From Motiliproteus sp965230735 (lineage in GTDB: Bacteria; Pseudomonadota; Gammaproteobacteria; Pseudomonadales; Balneatricaceae): a DNA stretch of 64,000 nt. Positions 36,204 to 44,136 of the stretch are shown here, one piece after another. The DNA lies in NCBI RefSeq assembly GCF_965230735.1, contig NZ_OZ246016.1:3410001-3474000 (forward strand), in the 5' to 3' direction. Numbering within the stretch: position 1 is the stretch's first letter; each line of letters opens with the position of its first letter. The notes under the pieces are model-generated. The model saw only the letters and a program-made list of their open reading frames with translations, had not been told where the DNA came from and searched no databases. The translations under genes were made by a program, and so were the position numbers.

Positions 36204-36830
36204 TCAGTTTTTCCGGGCGATGATGAATACATCAATACCCTGTACCCCATGATGCCACTGACTCTGAATCGTAAATCCCGCCGCTGTGATCTCCTGCGCC
36301 CACTGCTGCTCCGTCATCACAAACACGTCCGGCATCAACCCGAGTCGCTTGCCGATGGGCGCGATAAAGCGGATGAACCGGAAGTAGGAATTTCCCAGGC
36401 AGCCCGTGCTGCTGATAAAGGTCCCGCCAGGCTTGAGGATTCGGGCTACTTCATCAAGCACCGCCCGGCGATCCGGTATCAGATGAATCACGTTTAATCC
36501 CAGCACGGCGTCCAAACTTGCGGTCTCGGCCTTAAACTCAATTAGGGTTGCGCGACTGAAGGTAATATTCTCAACCGCGGCGTTTTTCGCCTTCTCACGA
36601 CCGATCGCCAGCATCGCCTCGGAGATATCCAGCGCATCGATATGCCGAACGTGTGACGCATGGTGGATGGCGGTTGTACCTGTCCCACAACCGAATTCCA
36701 GAATATCCATGTCGGCCGAGAGATAACGCTGCGATTCGGACAGTTTTCGCTGATACACCGCTTCATCGGGTACCGGTTTCTTGGCGTATTTCTCGGCCAC
36801 CCCATCCCAGAATTTATCGGACTGATTCAC
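36204..36830 (-). CDS. Class I SAM-dependent methyltransferase
   Basis: The 208-residue protein starts at GTG 36830 after GAAGGAGC (MNQSDKFWDGVAEKYA). The SAM site is DILEFGCGTGTTAIHHA, followed by HIDALDISEAML, LGLNVIHLIPDR and LKPGGTFISSTGC, a UbiE/Methyltransf_11-type fold. A C-terminal hydrophobic stretch (YFRFIRFIAPIGKRLGL) suggests a lipophilic substrate. The substrate is unknown. Confidence 0.85.
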   Translation of the reverse strand: MNQSDKFWDGVAEKYAKKPVPDEAVYQRKLSESQRYLSADMDILEFGCGTGTTAIHHASHVRHIDALDISEAMLAIGREKAKNAAVENITFSRATLIEFKAETASLDAVLGLNVIHLIPDRRAVLDEVARILKPGGTFISSTGCLGNSYFRFIRFIAPIGKRLGLMPDVFVMTEQQWAQEITAAGFTIQSQWHHGVQGIDVFIIARKN

Positions 36831-37033
36831 ACAAGCTCCTTCTACACTCACCACCTGACGCCGCCAGAAACACCTCACGTAAAGTCCAGCTAACGTGTCA
36901 GATTCAAACGACTCAGTGATCGATAATGCAGCAACCGATAGAATCACGCCAGGCAGACACCATCTAGCTAAACCAATCGAGTCCCCCCAATCGGCGAAAG
37001 ACTGAAAGCGGTTTCTTAGCGGCGAAGATCTGG

Positions 37034-37066
37034 CACAAAAAAAGCGGCTCCGAATGAAGCCGCCTT
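37034..37066 (-). terminator. Rho-independent terminator after cytochrome b561 gene
   Basis: On the minus strand GCGGCT-N8-AGCCGC is followed by T7. It ends the two-gene FMN reductase/cytochrome b561 unit. Confidence 0.8.
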
Positions 37067-37108
37067 TAATCGTTTAGAACAGTCGTTAACCGAGCGTTTT
37101 GCTGAAAC

Positions 37109-37639
37109 TCAGACCATCCGCCCCAGCACGTCGTTCTCGGGGGCATCCAGCCAGCGGTGCTTGATCACGCCGGCGATATGGAAACCCAACGCGCCGATCA
37201 TCACCCAGCCACCGATCTCATGGATCAGGTGAAACACCCCACTCCAGTATTCGCTCTTATCGGTGATATCCGGCACGGTGATCAGGCCAAACAGCTCGAT
37301 CCCATGGGAGTATTCATAGAACGAGCTCATCAGGTAGCCCGATACCGCCATCGCCACCATGCTCAGGTACAGCAATGCGTGCATCGCGTGGCTGAGCTTC
37401 TGCTCCCAGCTGGCCAACCCATCGGGCAAGGCCGGAATCTGGCTACGCAGCCGGGTTGCCACCCGCACCAGGATCAGCATCAGTACGATAAAGCCGAACG
37501 CCTTATGGGCCGGGTAGAGGTCATACTTATCCGGGGCATCGTCCGGGATGCCGGTCATGTATAAGCCCACCGCCAGCAGTCCGATAATCATCGCCGCCAT
37601 CGACCAGTGCAGCAGTCGCATCGACAAAGAGTATTTCAT
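37109..37639 (-). CDS. Cytochrome b561-family protein
   Basis: The 176-residue, four-helix inner-membrane dihaem cytochrome b has MRLLHWSMAAMIIGLLAVG, then HKAFGFIVLMLILVRVATRL, LSHAMHALLYLSMVAM and the helix GVFHLIHEIGGWVMIGALGFH carrying the last histidines. It exchanges electrons with quinone. It lies 15 bp after the FMN reductase gene and was probably cotranscribed with it. Confidence 0.9.
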   Translation of the reverse strand: MKYSLSMRLLHWSMAAMIIGLLAVGLYMTGIPDDAPDKYDLYPAHKAFGFIVLMLILVRVATRLRSQIPALPDGLASWEQKLSHAMHALLYLSMVAMAVSGYLMSSFYEYSHGIELFGLITVPDITDKSEYWSGVFHLIHEIGGWVMIGALGFHIAGVIKHRWLDAPENDVLGRMV

Positions 37640-37654
37640 CCCCAGCGACCTCCG

Positions 37655-38221
37655 TTACGCCAACTTCTGAGCCATCTGGGCGATCTGCGCCCCCAGACCT
37701 TTAACCCGCTCGGCGGTCTCCGCATCGCTCAACTGACCCTGCTCATCAAAGGCCTGGTAAGCCGAAGGCACAGCGACCTGATTGGGACTGACGGTGACGC
37801 CGAGGTTGAACAGCACATCGCGGGCATGAACCAGTCCACGGATACCACCCAGGCCACCGGGAGAGGTCGCCATGATACCGGCCACCTTGCCGGCAAATGC
37901 CGGGCCGATATCGGTTTGTGCGGAGGGACGGGACAACCAGTCAATCGCATTTTTCAGCACCCCGGAGATCGATCCGTTGTATTCCGGGCTGGCCAGCAGG
38001 ATGCCCTGGCTCTCAGCAAACTGCTGCTTCAGGTCGTTGACGATCGCCGGAACCCCTTCGGCTTCCAGGTCTTCAGAGAACAGCGGCATCGGATAGTCGG
38101 CCAGATTGATCACGCGGACCTCGACGCCCTGCTCACGGGCACCTTCGGCGGCGATCTCCACCAGTTGCTGATTGAAAGAGTTGGCCCGCAGGCTGCCGGA
38201 CAAAGCGATTAACTGGGTCAT
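37655..38221 (-). CDS. NADPH-dependent FMN reductase-family protein
   Basis: The 188-residue flavodoxin-fold protein (ChrR/YieF/SsuE group) has LIALSGSLRANSFNQQLVE (flavin phosphate loop) and ILLASPEYNGSISGVLKNAIDW. It probably reduces quinones, azo compounds or chromate with NAD(P)H. The ATG at 38221, seven nt after GGAG, is preferred to the upstream TTG. It is divergent from a LysR gene, with two clear palindromes in the gap. Confidence 0.9.
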   Translation of the reverse strand: MTQLIALSGSLRANSFNQQLVEIAAEGAREQGVEVRVINLADYPMPLFSEDLEAEGVPAIVNDLKQQFAESQGILLASPEYNGSISGVLKNAIDWLSRPSAQTDIGPAFAGKVAGIMATSPGGLGGIRGLVHARDVLFNLGVTVSPNQVAVPSAYQAFDEQGQLSDAETAERVKGLGAQIAQMAQKLA

Positions 38222-38291
38222 AATGGTCTCCAAGCTGTTGTTTGGGTCTTATGCAACAGGATGTTGCTGAAGTTGGAGCCAGTATCACCAA

Positions 38292-38345
38292 TTCAAATTT
38301 GAAGAAAAACAACCTCTGTGCAACTCTTATGTGCATATACGCACA
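38292..38345. promoter_or_regulatory. Two palindromes between FMN reductase and LysR genes
   Basis: TTCAAATTTGAA (38292-38303) is a perfect 12-bp palindrome. TGTGC-atatac-GCACA (38330-38345) is a perfect 5-bp inverted repeat. Both lie in the short divergent gap and are good operator candidates for the LysR protein at 38359. Confidence 0.5.
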
Positions 38346-38358
38346 GAACAAAATCCCA

Positions 38359-39312
38359 ATGGCAAAAAGTAAACCGATGACTGAACAGAAAACCGATTGG
38401 AACGATATTCACGTCGCCTTCCAGGTGGCCAACCACGGCACCCTCAGTGCGGCCGCCGAGGCATTGGGGGTGCATCACAGCACCGTGCTGCGCCGGGTCA
38501 ACGCACTGGAGAAGCGGCTCGGCACCCGGCTGTTCCACCGTCATCCTCGGGGTTACACACCGACGGAAGCAGGAATGCTGCTGACCCAGGTGGCGGAAAA
38601 CACCCAGGCCGGCTTTGACCGTCTGTTGGGCAAGCTGCAAGGCACCGATACCCAGCTCAGCGGCACCCTGGTGGTCACCACGGTCAACAGCATGATCTCA
38701 AATCTGATGCCGATGCTGGCCGAGTTCCAGCAGCTCTATCCGCAGGTCCGGCTCGAATACGCCGCCGACAGCCGGATCATGAAACTAGAATACGGCGAGG
38801 CCCATGTCAGTATTCGCCCCGGCACCCGACCCACCGATCCGGACTATGTGGTGCAACGGCTGGCCGAAGGCGCAGCCTCCATCTATGCCGATGACGCCTA
38901 TATCGCCCAGCACGGGCTGATGGAGAGTCTTGATGATATTGAAGGCCATCGTTTTATCCGCACCGTCGCACCCTACAGCATGATCGCGTTTATGGAGTGG
39001 ATGAATAAAACCGTGCCGGATTCGCAGATCAGCCTGCGGGTTAACGACCTGATGGGGTTTATTCCGGCGATCCGGGCCGGCTTCGGCGCCGCCCCGCTCC
39101 CCTGCTGGATGGCCTCGACCGATCCGAGCCTGAAGCCGTTAATCGCCCCGCCGCCAGAGTGGGCCGGACCTATGTGGCTGGTAACCCACGTCGATCTGCA
39201 CCGATCCAGCAAGGTTCAGGCCTTTACCCAGTTCCTGAAGCAGCGAATCCAGCAGGAACTATCTAGGCTGATGGGACTGCCACCCAGCCCACAGAAAAAG
39301 GACGCCCCATGA
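38359..39312 (+). CDS. LysR-family transcriptional regulator
   Basis: The 317-residue protein has an HTH in IHVAFQVANHGTLSAAAEAL and HHSTVLRRVNALEKRLGTRL, followed by a LysR effector domain. Starts at 38359 and 38377 are both possible; longer frames run through the promoter region. It is divergent from the flavin reductase/cytochrome b561 unit and overlaps the DsbA-family gene by 4 bp (ATGA), so it probably senses a redox or quinone signal. The signal is inference. Confidence 0.88.
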   Translation: MAKSKPMTEQKTDWNDIHVAFQVANHGTLSAAAEALGVHHSTVLRRVNALEKRLGTRLFHRHPRGYTPTEAGMLLTQVAENTQAGFDRLLGKLQGTDTQLSGTLVVTTVNSMISNLMPMLAEFQQLYPQVRLEYAADSRIMKLEYGEAHVSIRPGTRPTDPDYVVQRLAEGAASIYADDAYIAQHGLMESLDDIEGHRFIRTVAPYSMIAFMEWMNKTVPDSQISLRVNDLMGFIPAIRAGFGAAPLPCWMASTDPSLKPLIAPPPEWAGPMWLVTHVDLHRSSKVQAFTQFLKQRIQQELSRLMGLPPSPQKKDAP

Positions 39313-39965
39313 GTACGCCTTCCAATTCCAGCCCCATCTCCACGCTGTATTACATCCACGACCCAATGTGCAGCTGGTGTTGGGCGTTTGCACCGGGCTG
39401 GCAGCAGATTCGTGACCAGTTACCGGACTCAATCAAGGTGGTCAAATTGGTGGGAGGTTTGGCACCGGACTCGGACCAACCGATGGCGCCACCGATGCAG
39501 CAGTATCTACAGCAGACCTGGCAACGGATTCAACAACAGGTGCCGGGCACCGAATTCAATTTCGAGTTCTGGCAACAGTGCCAACCCCGCCGCTCCACCT
39601 ACCCGGCCTGCCGGGCCGTGATCGCTGCCCAACGGCAGAACCCGGACGACCAAGAACTCGATGAGCGGATGACCCGGGCGATTCAACAGGCCTACTACCT
39701 GAAAGCCCAGAACCCCTCCGACGACGACACCCTGATCGCCTGCGCCGACAGCCTGGGGCTGGATACCCAACGCTTCGCCGCCGACCTGAACAGCCGACAA
39801 ACCCAGGCGATGCTGGAGCAGCAGATCCGCCAGTCGGCCGAATTGGGCGTGCAAGGCTTTCCGAGCCTGGTATTGATCAAAGAGGGCCGCCGAATCCCGA
39901 TCCCGATCGACTACCGCAACCCGGCTATCAGTTTGGATGCCATCGCCCAGGTGATAACGGTATAA
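39309..39965 (+). CDS. DsbA/FrnE-family thioredoxin-fold protein
   Basis: The 218-residue protein has a CxxC site in YYIHDPMCSWCWAFAPGW and the helical DsbA insertion, ending with GVQGFPSLVLIKEG (cis-Pro loop). There is no signal peptide, so it acts in the cytoplasm, like the predicted DsbA-family proteins of the FrnE/2-hydroxychromene isomerase group. Translational coupling to the LysR gene suggests a shared oxidative or electrophile response. Confidence 0.88.
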   Translation: MSTPSNSSPISTLYYIHDPMCSWCWAFAPGWQQIRDQLPDSIKVVKLVGGLAPDSDQPMAPPMQQYLQQTWQRIQQQVPGTEFNFEFWQQCQPRRSTYPACRAVIAAQRQNPDDQELDERMTRAIQQAYYLKAQNPSDDDTLIACADSLGLDTQRFAADLNSRQTQAMLEQQIRQSAELGVQGFPSLVLIKEGRRIPIPIDYRNPAISLDAIAQVITV

Positions 39966-40756
39966 ATAATCTTGGTATTTAACTGAAGGCAGAGACCTGA
40001 AAGCCGAGCCTCTGCTCTTCGTGCGCCACCCGGCTCAGCCAAGAGCATAACCACTCCACCGAACCTGCCGTTTCCTCAGGGTTTTTCTCCATACTCCCCC
40101 GATCTCCCCTGAACATTCACCCACGTTCTCCGCTCTGTATTCCCCCTGCTTTCTCCTCTGCTTTTCCCTCTACTGCCTTCCTTGATTTCACCCTGCACGA
40201 CCACGCCGTTACGCCGTCCCGATCAGATTTTTTCAAAAACTGCCTACTTTGCGACCAACAAGGCACGGTTATTGCGGTACCACACAATGGCCGTCGACCC
40301 CTTCGACTCATCATGGCGGCCCGAGGAGATGCGATGACCTGACCCCCTGCTCCGTCCGGAGTTCTCTTGAAACCAACCAAAAGACGCCAGCAACCGGAGT
40401 ATTCCGGGGTCTGCGGATGCGCCGTGCCGGCCCGATCCGCCCCCGCCAACCCCGGTGTGTTCAACCATGGGCTTTAACCGCCCGGTGGGGGTTTCGTGCG
40501 GCCGACGCTCGCCGATTCGACCTTTCACCGGACAGAACCCAAGCGGCAAAGCGGCTGACGTCAATCGGCAACCATAGGCAGGACCTTGCCGCCGTGATTT
40601 TGATCCGGCCGGGCAGGTTTTCTTGCGTCCTGACGCTGGGCTCGGATGGCCCAACGCAGGCCCCGTAATGCCCGCCTAAGGCGCCTGAATAGCTTGGATC
40701 AGTGCATCGGGTGCTGAGTCAGTTATGCAGGAATCTTAGAGTAGAAGGAATTAAAG
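39966..40756. other. 790-bp gene-free region with a pyrimidine-rich tract and a GC-rich structured block
   Basis: From about 40030 to 40200 the plus strand is strikingly pyrimidine-rich (repeated TCTCC, CCCCC and TTTTC runs). From 40240 to 40680 it is GC-rich, with many local inverted repeats, for example CCGGA-gtat-TCCGG near 40399 and AACC/GGTT pairings around 40470-40490. Frames on both strands are long only because of GC content; their translations are Arg/Pro/Ser-rich and unlike any family I know. It could hold a structured RNA or a decayed gene. Confidence 0.4.
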
Positions 40757-41917
40757 ATGATCATACAAAACAGTGAAATCCACTTAAGTGCAGAGCACCA
40801 GCGCTCTGAAATCACCGAACGCAGCCTATCCGGACCGGGCTTTGCCCTGGCCATGCTCGACGCCGAAATGTCGTTCAGCCAGAATCGCTTTAGTGCCCAA
40901 CTCGCTCAAGGACAACTCGGCAGCGCCCTAACCCCCGCCGGCGCAGCCGGTTCGGCTGAACCAGCCAGCCATCCGTTCCGGTTGCTGCCCACCGCCTTTC
41001 CCGGCCGCTTCAGCGCCTCCCCGACCCAGGCCAGCAGCGAAGAGCTGCAAAGCAGCCTGATGCAGAGCCGAATCCGCTTCTTCCAGGCGCTGATCGATGC
41101 CCTGACCGGCCGCAGCCACCAGATTGAAGACCCAGATGCCGAAGCAGAATCGACTGATCCCTTATTGGGTGAAGAGCCGGGCGAATCCGGCAACTTGCCG
41201 ACCAGCGATGCGGCAACCAGCCCGATTCCCGGGCAGCCGGTGCTGAACCCGTTAGTCCTGGAGATCGACGTGCGGGTCAGCCAGTACCATAAGGAGACCG
41301 AGACCACCAACTTCAGCGCCTGCGGCATGATACAGACCTGCGATGGTCAAAGTATCGAGCTGAATCTGAACCTGGAGATGAGCCGCAGCTATGAGTCGAT
41401 CAGCGAGTTCGAAACCAAGCAACAGGTGGTGTTCAAAGATCCGCTGGTGGTCAACTTTAACGGCACCGCGGCGGAACTGAGCGACGAGAAATACCAGTTC
41501 GATCTGGATGTCGACGGCGAGCTTGACTGGATCCACTTTACCGATATCAACAGCGGCCTGCTGGCACTGGACAAAAACGAGGACGGCCAGATCAATGACG
41601 GCTCCGAGCTGTTCGGCGCCATCAGCGGTGACGGTTTTGCCGACCTACGCCAGTACGATCTGGACCAGAACGGCTGGATCGACGAGGCCGACGCGGTGTT
41701 CGACGACCTGAAGATCTGGACCCGCCAGGACGAGCAGGATCAGCTGACCTCACTGTTGGATCGCAATATCGGCGCGATCTACCTGAGGGCGACCGAAACC
41801 CCATTCGAGCTCAAGGATGAGGCCAACAATCTGCAGGGACGAGTACGCCAGAGCGGCGTCTATCTGAATGAGGACGGCGGTGTCGGCACCGTACAGCAGA
41901 TCGATATGGTAGTTTGA
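40757..41917 (+). CDS. EF-hand-type calcium-binding protein
   Basis: In this 386-residue protein the N-terminal 150 residues are low complexity and probably disordered. The C-terminal half contains FDLDVDGELDWIHF, then the calcium loops DKNEDGQINDGSE and DLDQNGWIDEADAV, and ends GVYLNEDGGVGTVQQIDM. This layout is shared by a proteobacterial family often annotated as VCBS or EF-hand proteins. There is no signal peptide, so it may be cytoplasmic or leave by a non-classical route. The function is unknown. Confidence 0.8.
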   Translation: MIIQNSEIHLSAEHQRSEITERSLSGPGFALAMLDAEMSFSQNRFSAQLAQGQLGSALTPAGAAGSAEPASHPFRLLPTAFPGRFSASPTQASSEELQSSLMQSRIRFFQALIDALTGRSHQIEDPDAEAESTDPLLGEEPGESGNLPTSDAATSPIPGQPVLNPLVLEIDVRVSQYHKETETTNFSACGMIQTCDGQSIELNLNLEMSRSYESISEFETKQQVVFKDPLVVNFNGTAAELSDEKYQFDLDVDGELDWIHFTDINSGLLALDKNEDGQINDGSELFGAISGDGFADLRQYDLDQNGWIDEADAVFDDLKIWTRQDEQDQLTSLLDRNIGAIYLRATETPFELKDEANNLQGRVRQSGVYLNEDGGVGTVQQIDMVV

Positions 41918-41927
41918 GCCGGTTGTC

Positions 41928-41966
41928 GCGGCGGACAAATAGTGTGGTTTGCTATCTGTCCGTCGC
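41928..41966. terminator. Long hairpin after the EF-hand gene
   Basis: Fifteen-base arms, GCGGCGGACAAATAG and CTATCTGTCCGTCGC, pair at 13 of 15 positions with a 9-nt loop, 10 bp after the stop. No T-run follows, so it is a weak or rho-assisted terminator, or an mRNA 3'-end stabiliser. Confidence 0.5.
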
Positions 41967-42011
41967 TACATCAAATCGGCTAGGTCGTGCTGACCGATCA
42001 GACGGGGCAAA

Positions 42012-42578
42012 TTAACTGGGCTTGCGCGCCAACAGGGTCGCAAACATCAGCTGGGCGCCGTTGTGCATGGTACCCAGCTCTTCGTTGTACTTGACCAGCT
42101 CCCAGCCCTCGTAAGCCTCGCCCAACTCCCCTGTCCCCAGAGTGAACCGGAAAGGAACCGGGCACGGATACTCGTCGGTGCTCATCGCGCAAACGATCAG
42201 GTTGTAGCCGCCGGGCAGCGTACGCGCCTGCATATCGGCAATCACCGCACCGACACGCGCCGGGTCGAGGAACATCAGCGTCACGGTGCAGGCGATAAAC
42301 CCGTAATCCGAATCCAGATCAGCCTCATTAAGGTCGTAAACCTGCGCCTGAATGTTGGTAAGGTCCTCCGCGCCCGCAATCTGCTGCAGCATATGGATGG
42401 CGTTGGGGTTGTTATCGACGGCGGTGACGTTAAAGCCCAGCTGGCTCAGATGAATACTGTTTCGGCCATTGGAACAGCCCATATCCAAAGCATCGCAAGG
42501 CTCAATGATTTTGCCCGCTTCAACCACTTCACTATGGGTCGCACTCAAGCCGTAACGGCTATGTAGGTCAACTGTCAT
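42012..42578 (-). CDS. tehB: TehB-type SAM-dependent methyltransferase
   Basis: The 188-residue protein has YGLSATHSEVVEAGKII, the SAM loop ALDMGCSNGRNSIHLSQLGF, then VTAVDNNPNAI and ACTVTLMFLDPARV, as in E. coli TehB (197 residues), which methylates tellurite. In most bacteria the natural role is a general thiol or oxyanion methyltransferase linked to oxidative stress. No tehA lies beside it. It is convergent with the EF-hand gene. Confidence 0.87.
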   Translation of the reverse strand: MTVDLHSRYGLSATHSEVVEAGKIIEPCDALDMGCSNGRNSIHLSQLGFNVTAVDNNPNAIHMLQQIAGAEDLTNIQAQVYDLNEADLDSDYGFIACTVTLMFLDPARVGAVIADMQARTLPGGYNLIVCAMSTDEYPCPVPFRFTLGTGELGEAYEGWELVKYNEELGTMHNGAQLMFATLLARKPS

Positions 42579-42788
42579 GATAACCCCTGTCTTTATCTGA
42601 AATGAGGGGCAGTATGTTACTACGGCTGGGGCGCCGGAATTCGGCGATAAGGGGCGTCAGAAGTCGGCAATTCGGCCCCCTTTGATGGATATCAAGTTTG
42701 ACGGTCAAGGATGAGGCCATTGAAAGGATGAGGCCATTGAGCTGCTGGGGTTCATAGACTAGAGCAGAGAGAGATGGGAGGCAAAAAT

Positions 42789-42832
42789 GGCCTAACTATC
42801 TTGACGGGAAACCATAGTCACTTGTTAGCTTT
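42789..42832 (-). other. Short attC-like site closing the Spy-like cassette
   Basis: On the minus strand, from the stop codon, the core AAAGCTAAC is followed by AAG, then TGAC, an 11-nt loop region, GTCA, five bases and GTTAGGCC. R-box pairing (CTAAC/GTTAG) and L-box pairing (TGAC/GTCA) with an unpaired spacer are the architecture of an integron attC site, but it is very short. The opening core is the reverse complement of the core opening the cassette at 43409-43417 (GTTAGCTTT), the classical cassette signature. Confidence 0.5.
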
Positions 42833-43386
42833 TATTGCCTATGATGATGCTTGTGGTGGCTTCCGTGTCCGGCACGGTTGTAGCCCCTCAACTCAATGTA
42901 GCCAGCTATCTGTTCATTATTGAGAATTTTAGTCTGCTGCAAATGGGCACGGAGATGGACTGTTCGCAAACGGGATTCAATAGTGCCAATATCTTGCATA
43001 AGCTTCGACAAGGATGACTCGTCAATTTTTTTACTTCTGAAGGCATCATCCAGCGCACGCTCTGCCTTCACCAGCTCAGCACCCAGATCCTTGGCGGCGG
43101 CTTCCATCTGGGAAAATATAATTTCCGTTTGTCTTCGCTGATCGGCTGAAAGAGACAGTTTTTCACTGAGTTCGAGCACATGAGCGGGACCTGGGTAGCC
43201 ATTCAATTCCGCTGCCTTGGCGTAACCCATACCTTTTCCAGACAATAGCCCGTCGACCTCTGCTTTTGACAGGGATTTAATTTCTCGGGCTTCTTCACCA
43301 GCATAAGGGGAGCTCTCAGATGCTAGAGATTTTCCTCCCAGCATCGCGAATATCATTACAAAAACGACCGTCATTTTGTTGCTCAT
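42832..43386 (-). CDS. Spy/CpxP-like periplasmic protein with His-rich tail, in a probable integron cassette
   Basis: The 184-residue protein starts at 43386 after GGAG. An N-terminal signal peptide (MTVVFVMIFAMLGGKSLASES) sends it to the periplasm. The centre has LNGYPGPAHVLELSEKLSLS, then ADQRRQTEIIFSQM, an LTxxQ-like segment of the Spy/CpxP heavy-metal-sensor type, followed by helical heptads. The tail HGSHHKHHHRQ is a likely metal-binding patch. The gene is AT-richer than its neighbours and is bounded by cassette-type cores, so it looks acquired. Confidence 0.78.
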   Translation of the reverse strand: MSNKMTVVFVMIFAMLGGKSLASESSPYAGEEAREIKSLSKAEVDGLLSGKGMGYAKAAELNGYPGPAHVLELSEKLSLSADQRRQTEIIFSQMEAAAKDLGAELVKAERALDDAFRSKKIDESSLSKLMQDIGTIESRLRTVHLRAHLQQTKILNNEQIAGYIELRGYNRAGHGSHHKHHHRQ

Positions 43387-43410
43387 TTGATCTCCATTGT
43401 TTCGCCAGAA

Positions 43411-43481
43411 AGCTAACGACATAGCTTACGAGTCTGACCTGCGTTTTTTGCAGGGCGGATCTCGTATAGCGGGTTGTTGGT
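43411..43481 (-). other. attC-like site upstream of the Spy-like cassette
   Basis: The folded arms, read on the plus strand, are TACGAG (43427-43432) with CTCGTA (43461-43466), and CCTGC (43438-43442) with GCAGG (43450-43454), around a T-rich loop. The outer cores are AGCTAAC at 43411-43417 and a GTT-containing core near 43473-43480. Two paired boxes, unpaired spacers and a small loop fit an attC hairpin about 70 bp long. It would belong to the cassette lying to the right. Confidence 0.6.
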
Positions 43482-44136
43482 GTGTGCCGACCACGACCGT
43501 GGTATCAGCAAGGGAAAGTAGTGAGATAGGGTGTCACGGTAATCCATGTGAATGCTGCTCTCCTTGCTTGGCATGCTAACTATCAGGTGAACCAGTCCAT
43601 ATCGCCTGTAGCCTTGCCGTGAATCGTCTGCCGGTGTCGCTTAAACTCGTTTAATCGCGCCGTCTGCGGTTCACGGTAGCATGAATCGAAACAGCTCGAT
43701 ATCGGTCATTTTCTGATTTTTACTCGGCCCAGATAGCTCTCGATCACACCTGATTAGGCAGGAATCAAACGTAATCCAATCTGGCTATGCGTTTGATTAG
43801 TAAGGATTAGGCATCATCCCCAACATTTTAATAGTCGGCCCTTGCAAGGTAGCCCTACCTTGCAAGCTTGGTTTACCTTCCAAGGATGGAAGACAAAATC
43901 ATGTATCGACGCGGCAACAAATATCACGCTCAGGTCGCCCAGCTGGCAAATGCGCGGACCGCCAAAAAAAGAAAAAGTCTGAAAAGAGCTGTCCTTGCTA
44001 ATCGTTACGATCTCCCTGATCTTAGAAGGCTGGTTGGGGTGTACCAACATTGATCGCTACACCCAAACTCACTGTGTTGGACTATATCTCAACCATCGGT
44101 ATTTGTCCGATCCACCCCAAATGGGGCCAATTGACC
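43482..44136. other. Gene-poor stretch, possible decayed cassette
   Basis: No recognised gene. Two hairpins stand out: ATCAAACG/CGTTTGAT (about 43763-43796) and a perfect CTTGCAAGGT/ACCTTGCAAG (about 43843-43866). A 50-residue basic frame (plus, about 43901-44053, starting MYRRGNKYH) and an overlapping minus frame (43814-44050) are both unsupported. GTTGGT on the minus strand near 44046 could be the opening core of the cassette that ends in the attC at 43411. Confidence 0.35.

Noticed and set aside
40249..40668. Overlapping 136-139-codon frames on both strands in the 40-kb gap
   Set aside because: Translations are Arg/Pro/Ser-rich and unlike proteins; described instead as a possible structured region.
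43397..43579. 60-codon Cys-rich plus frame
   Set aside because: It runs through the attC-like hairpin and antisense to the Spy-like leader; likely non-coding.
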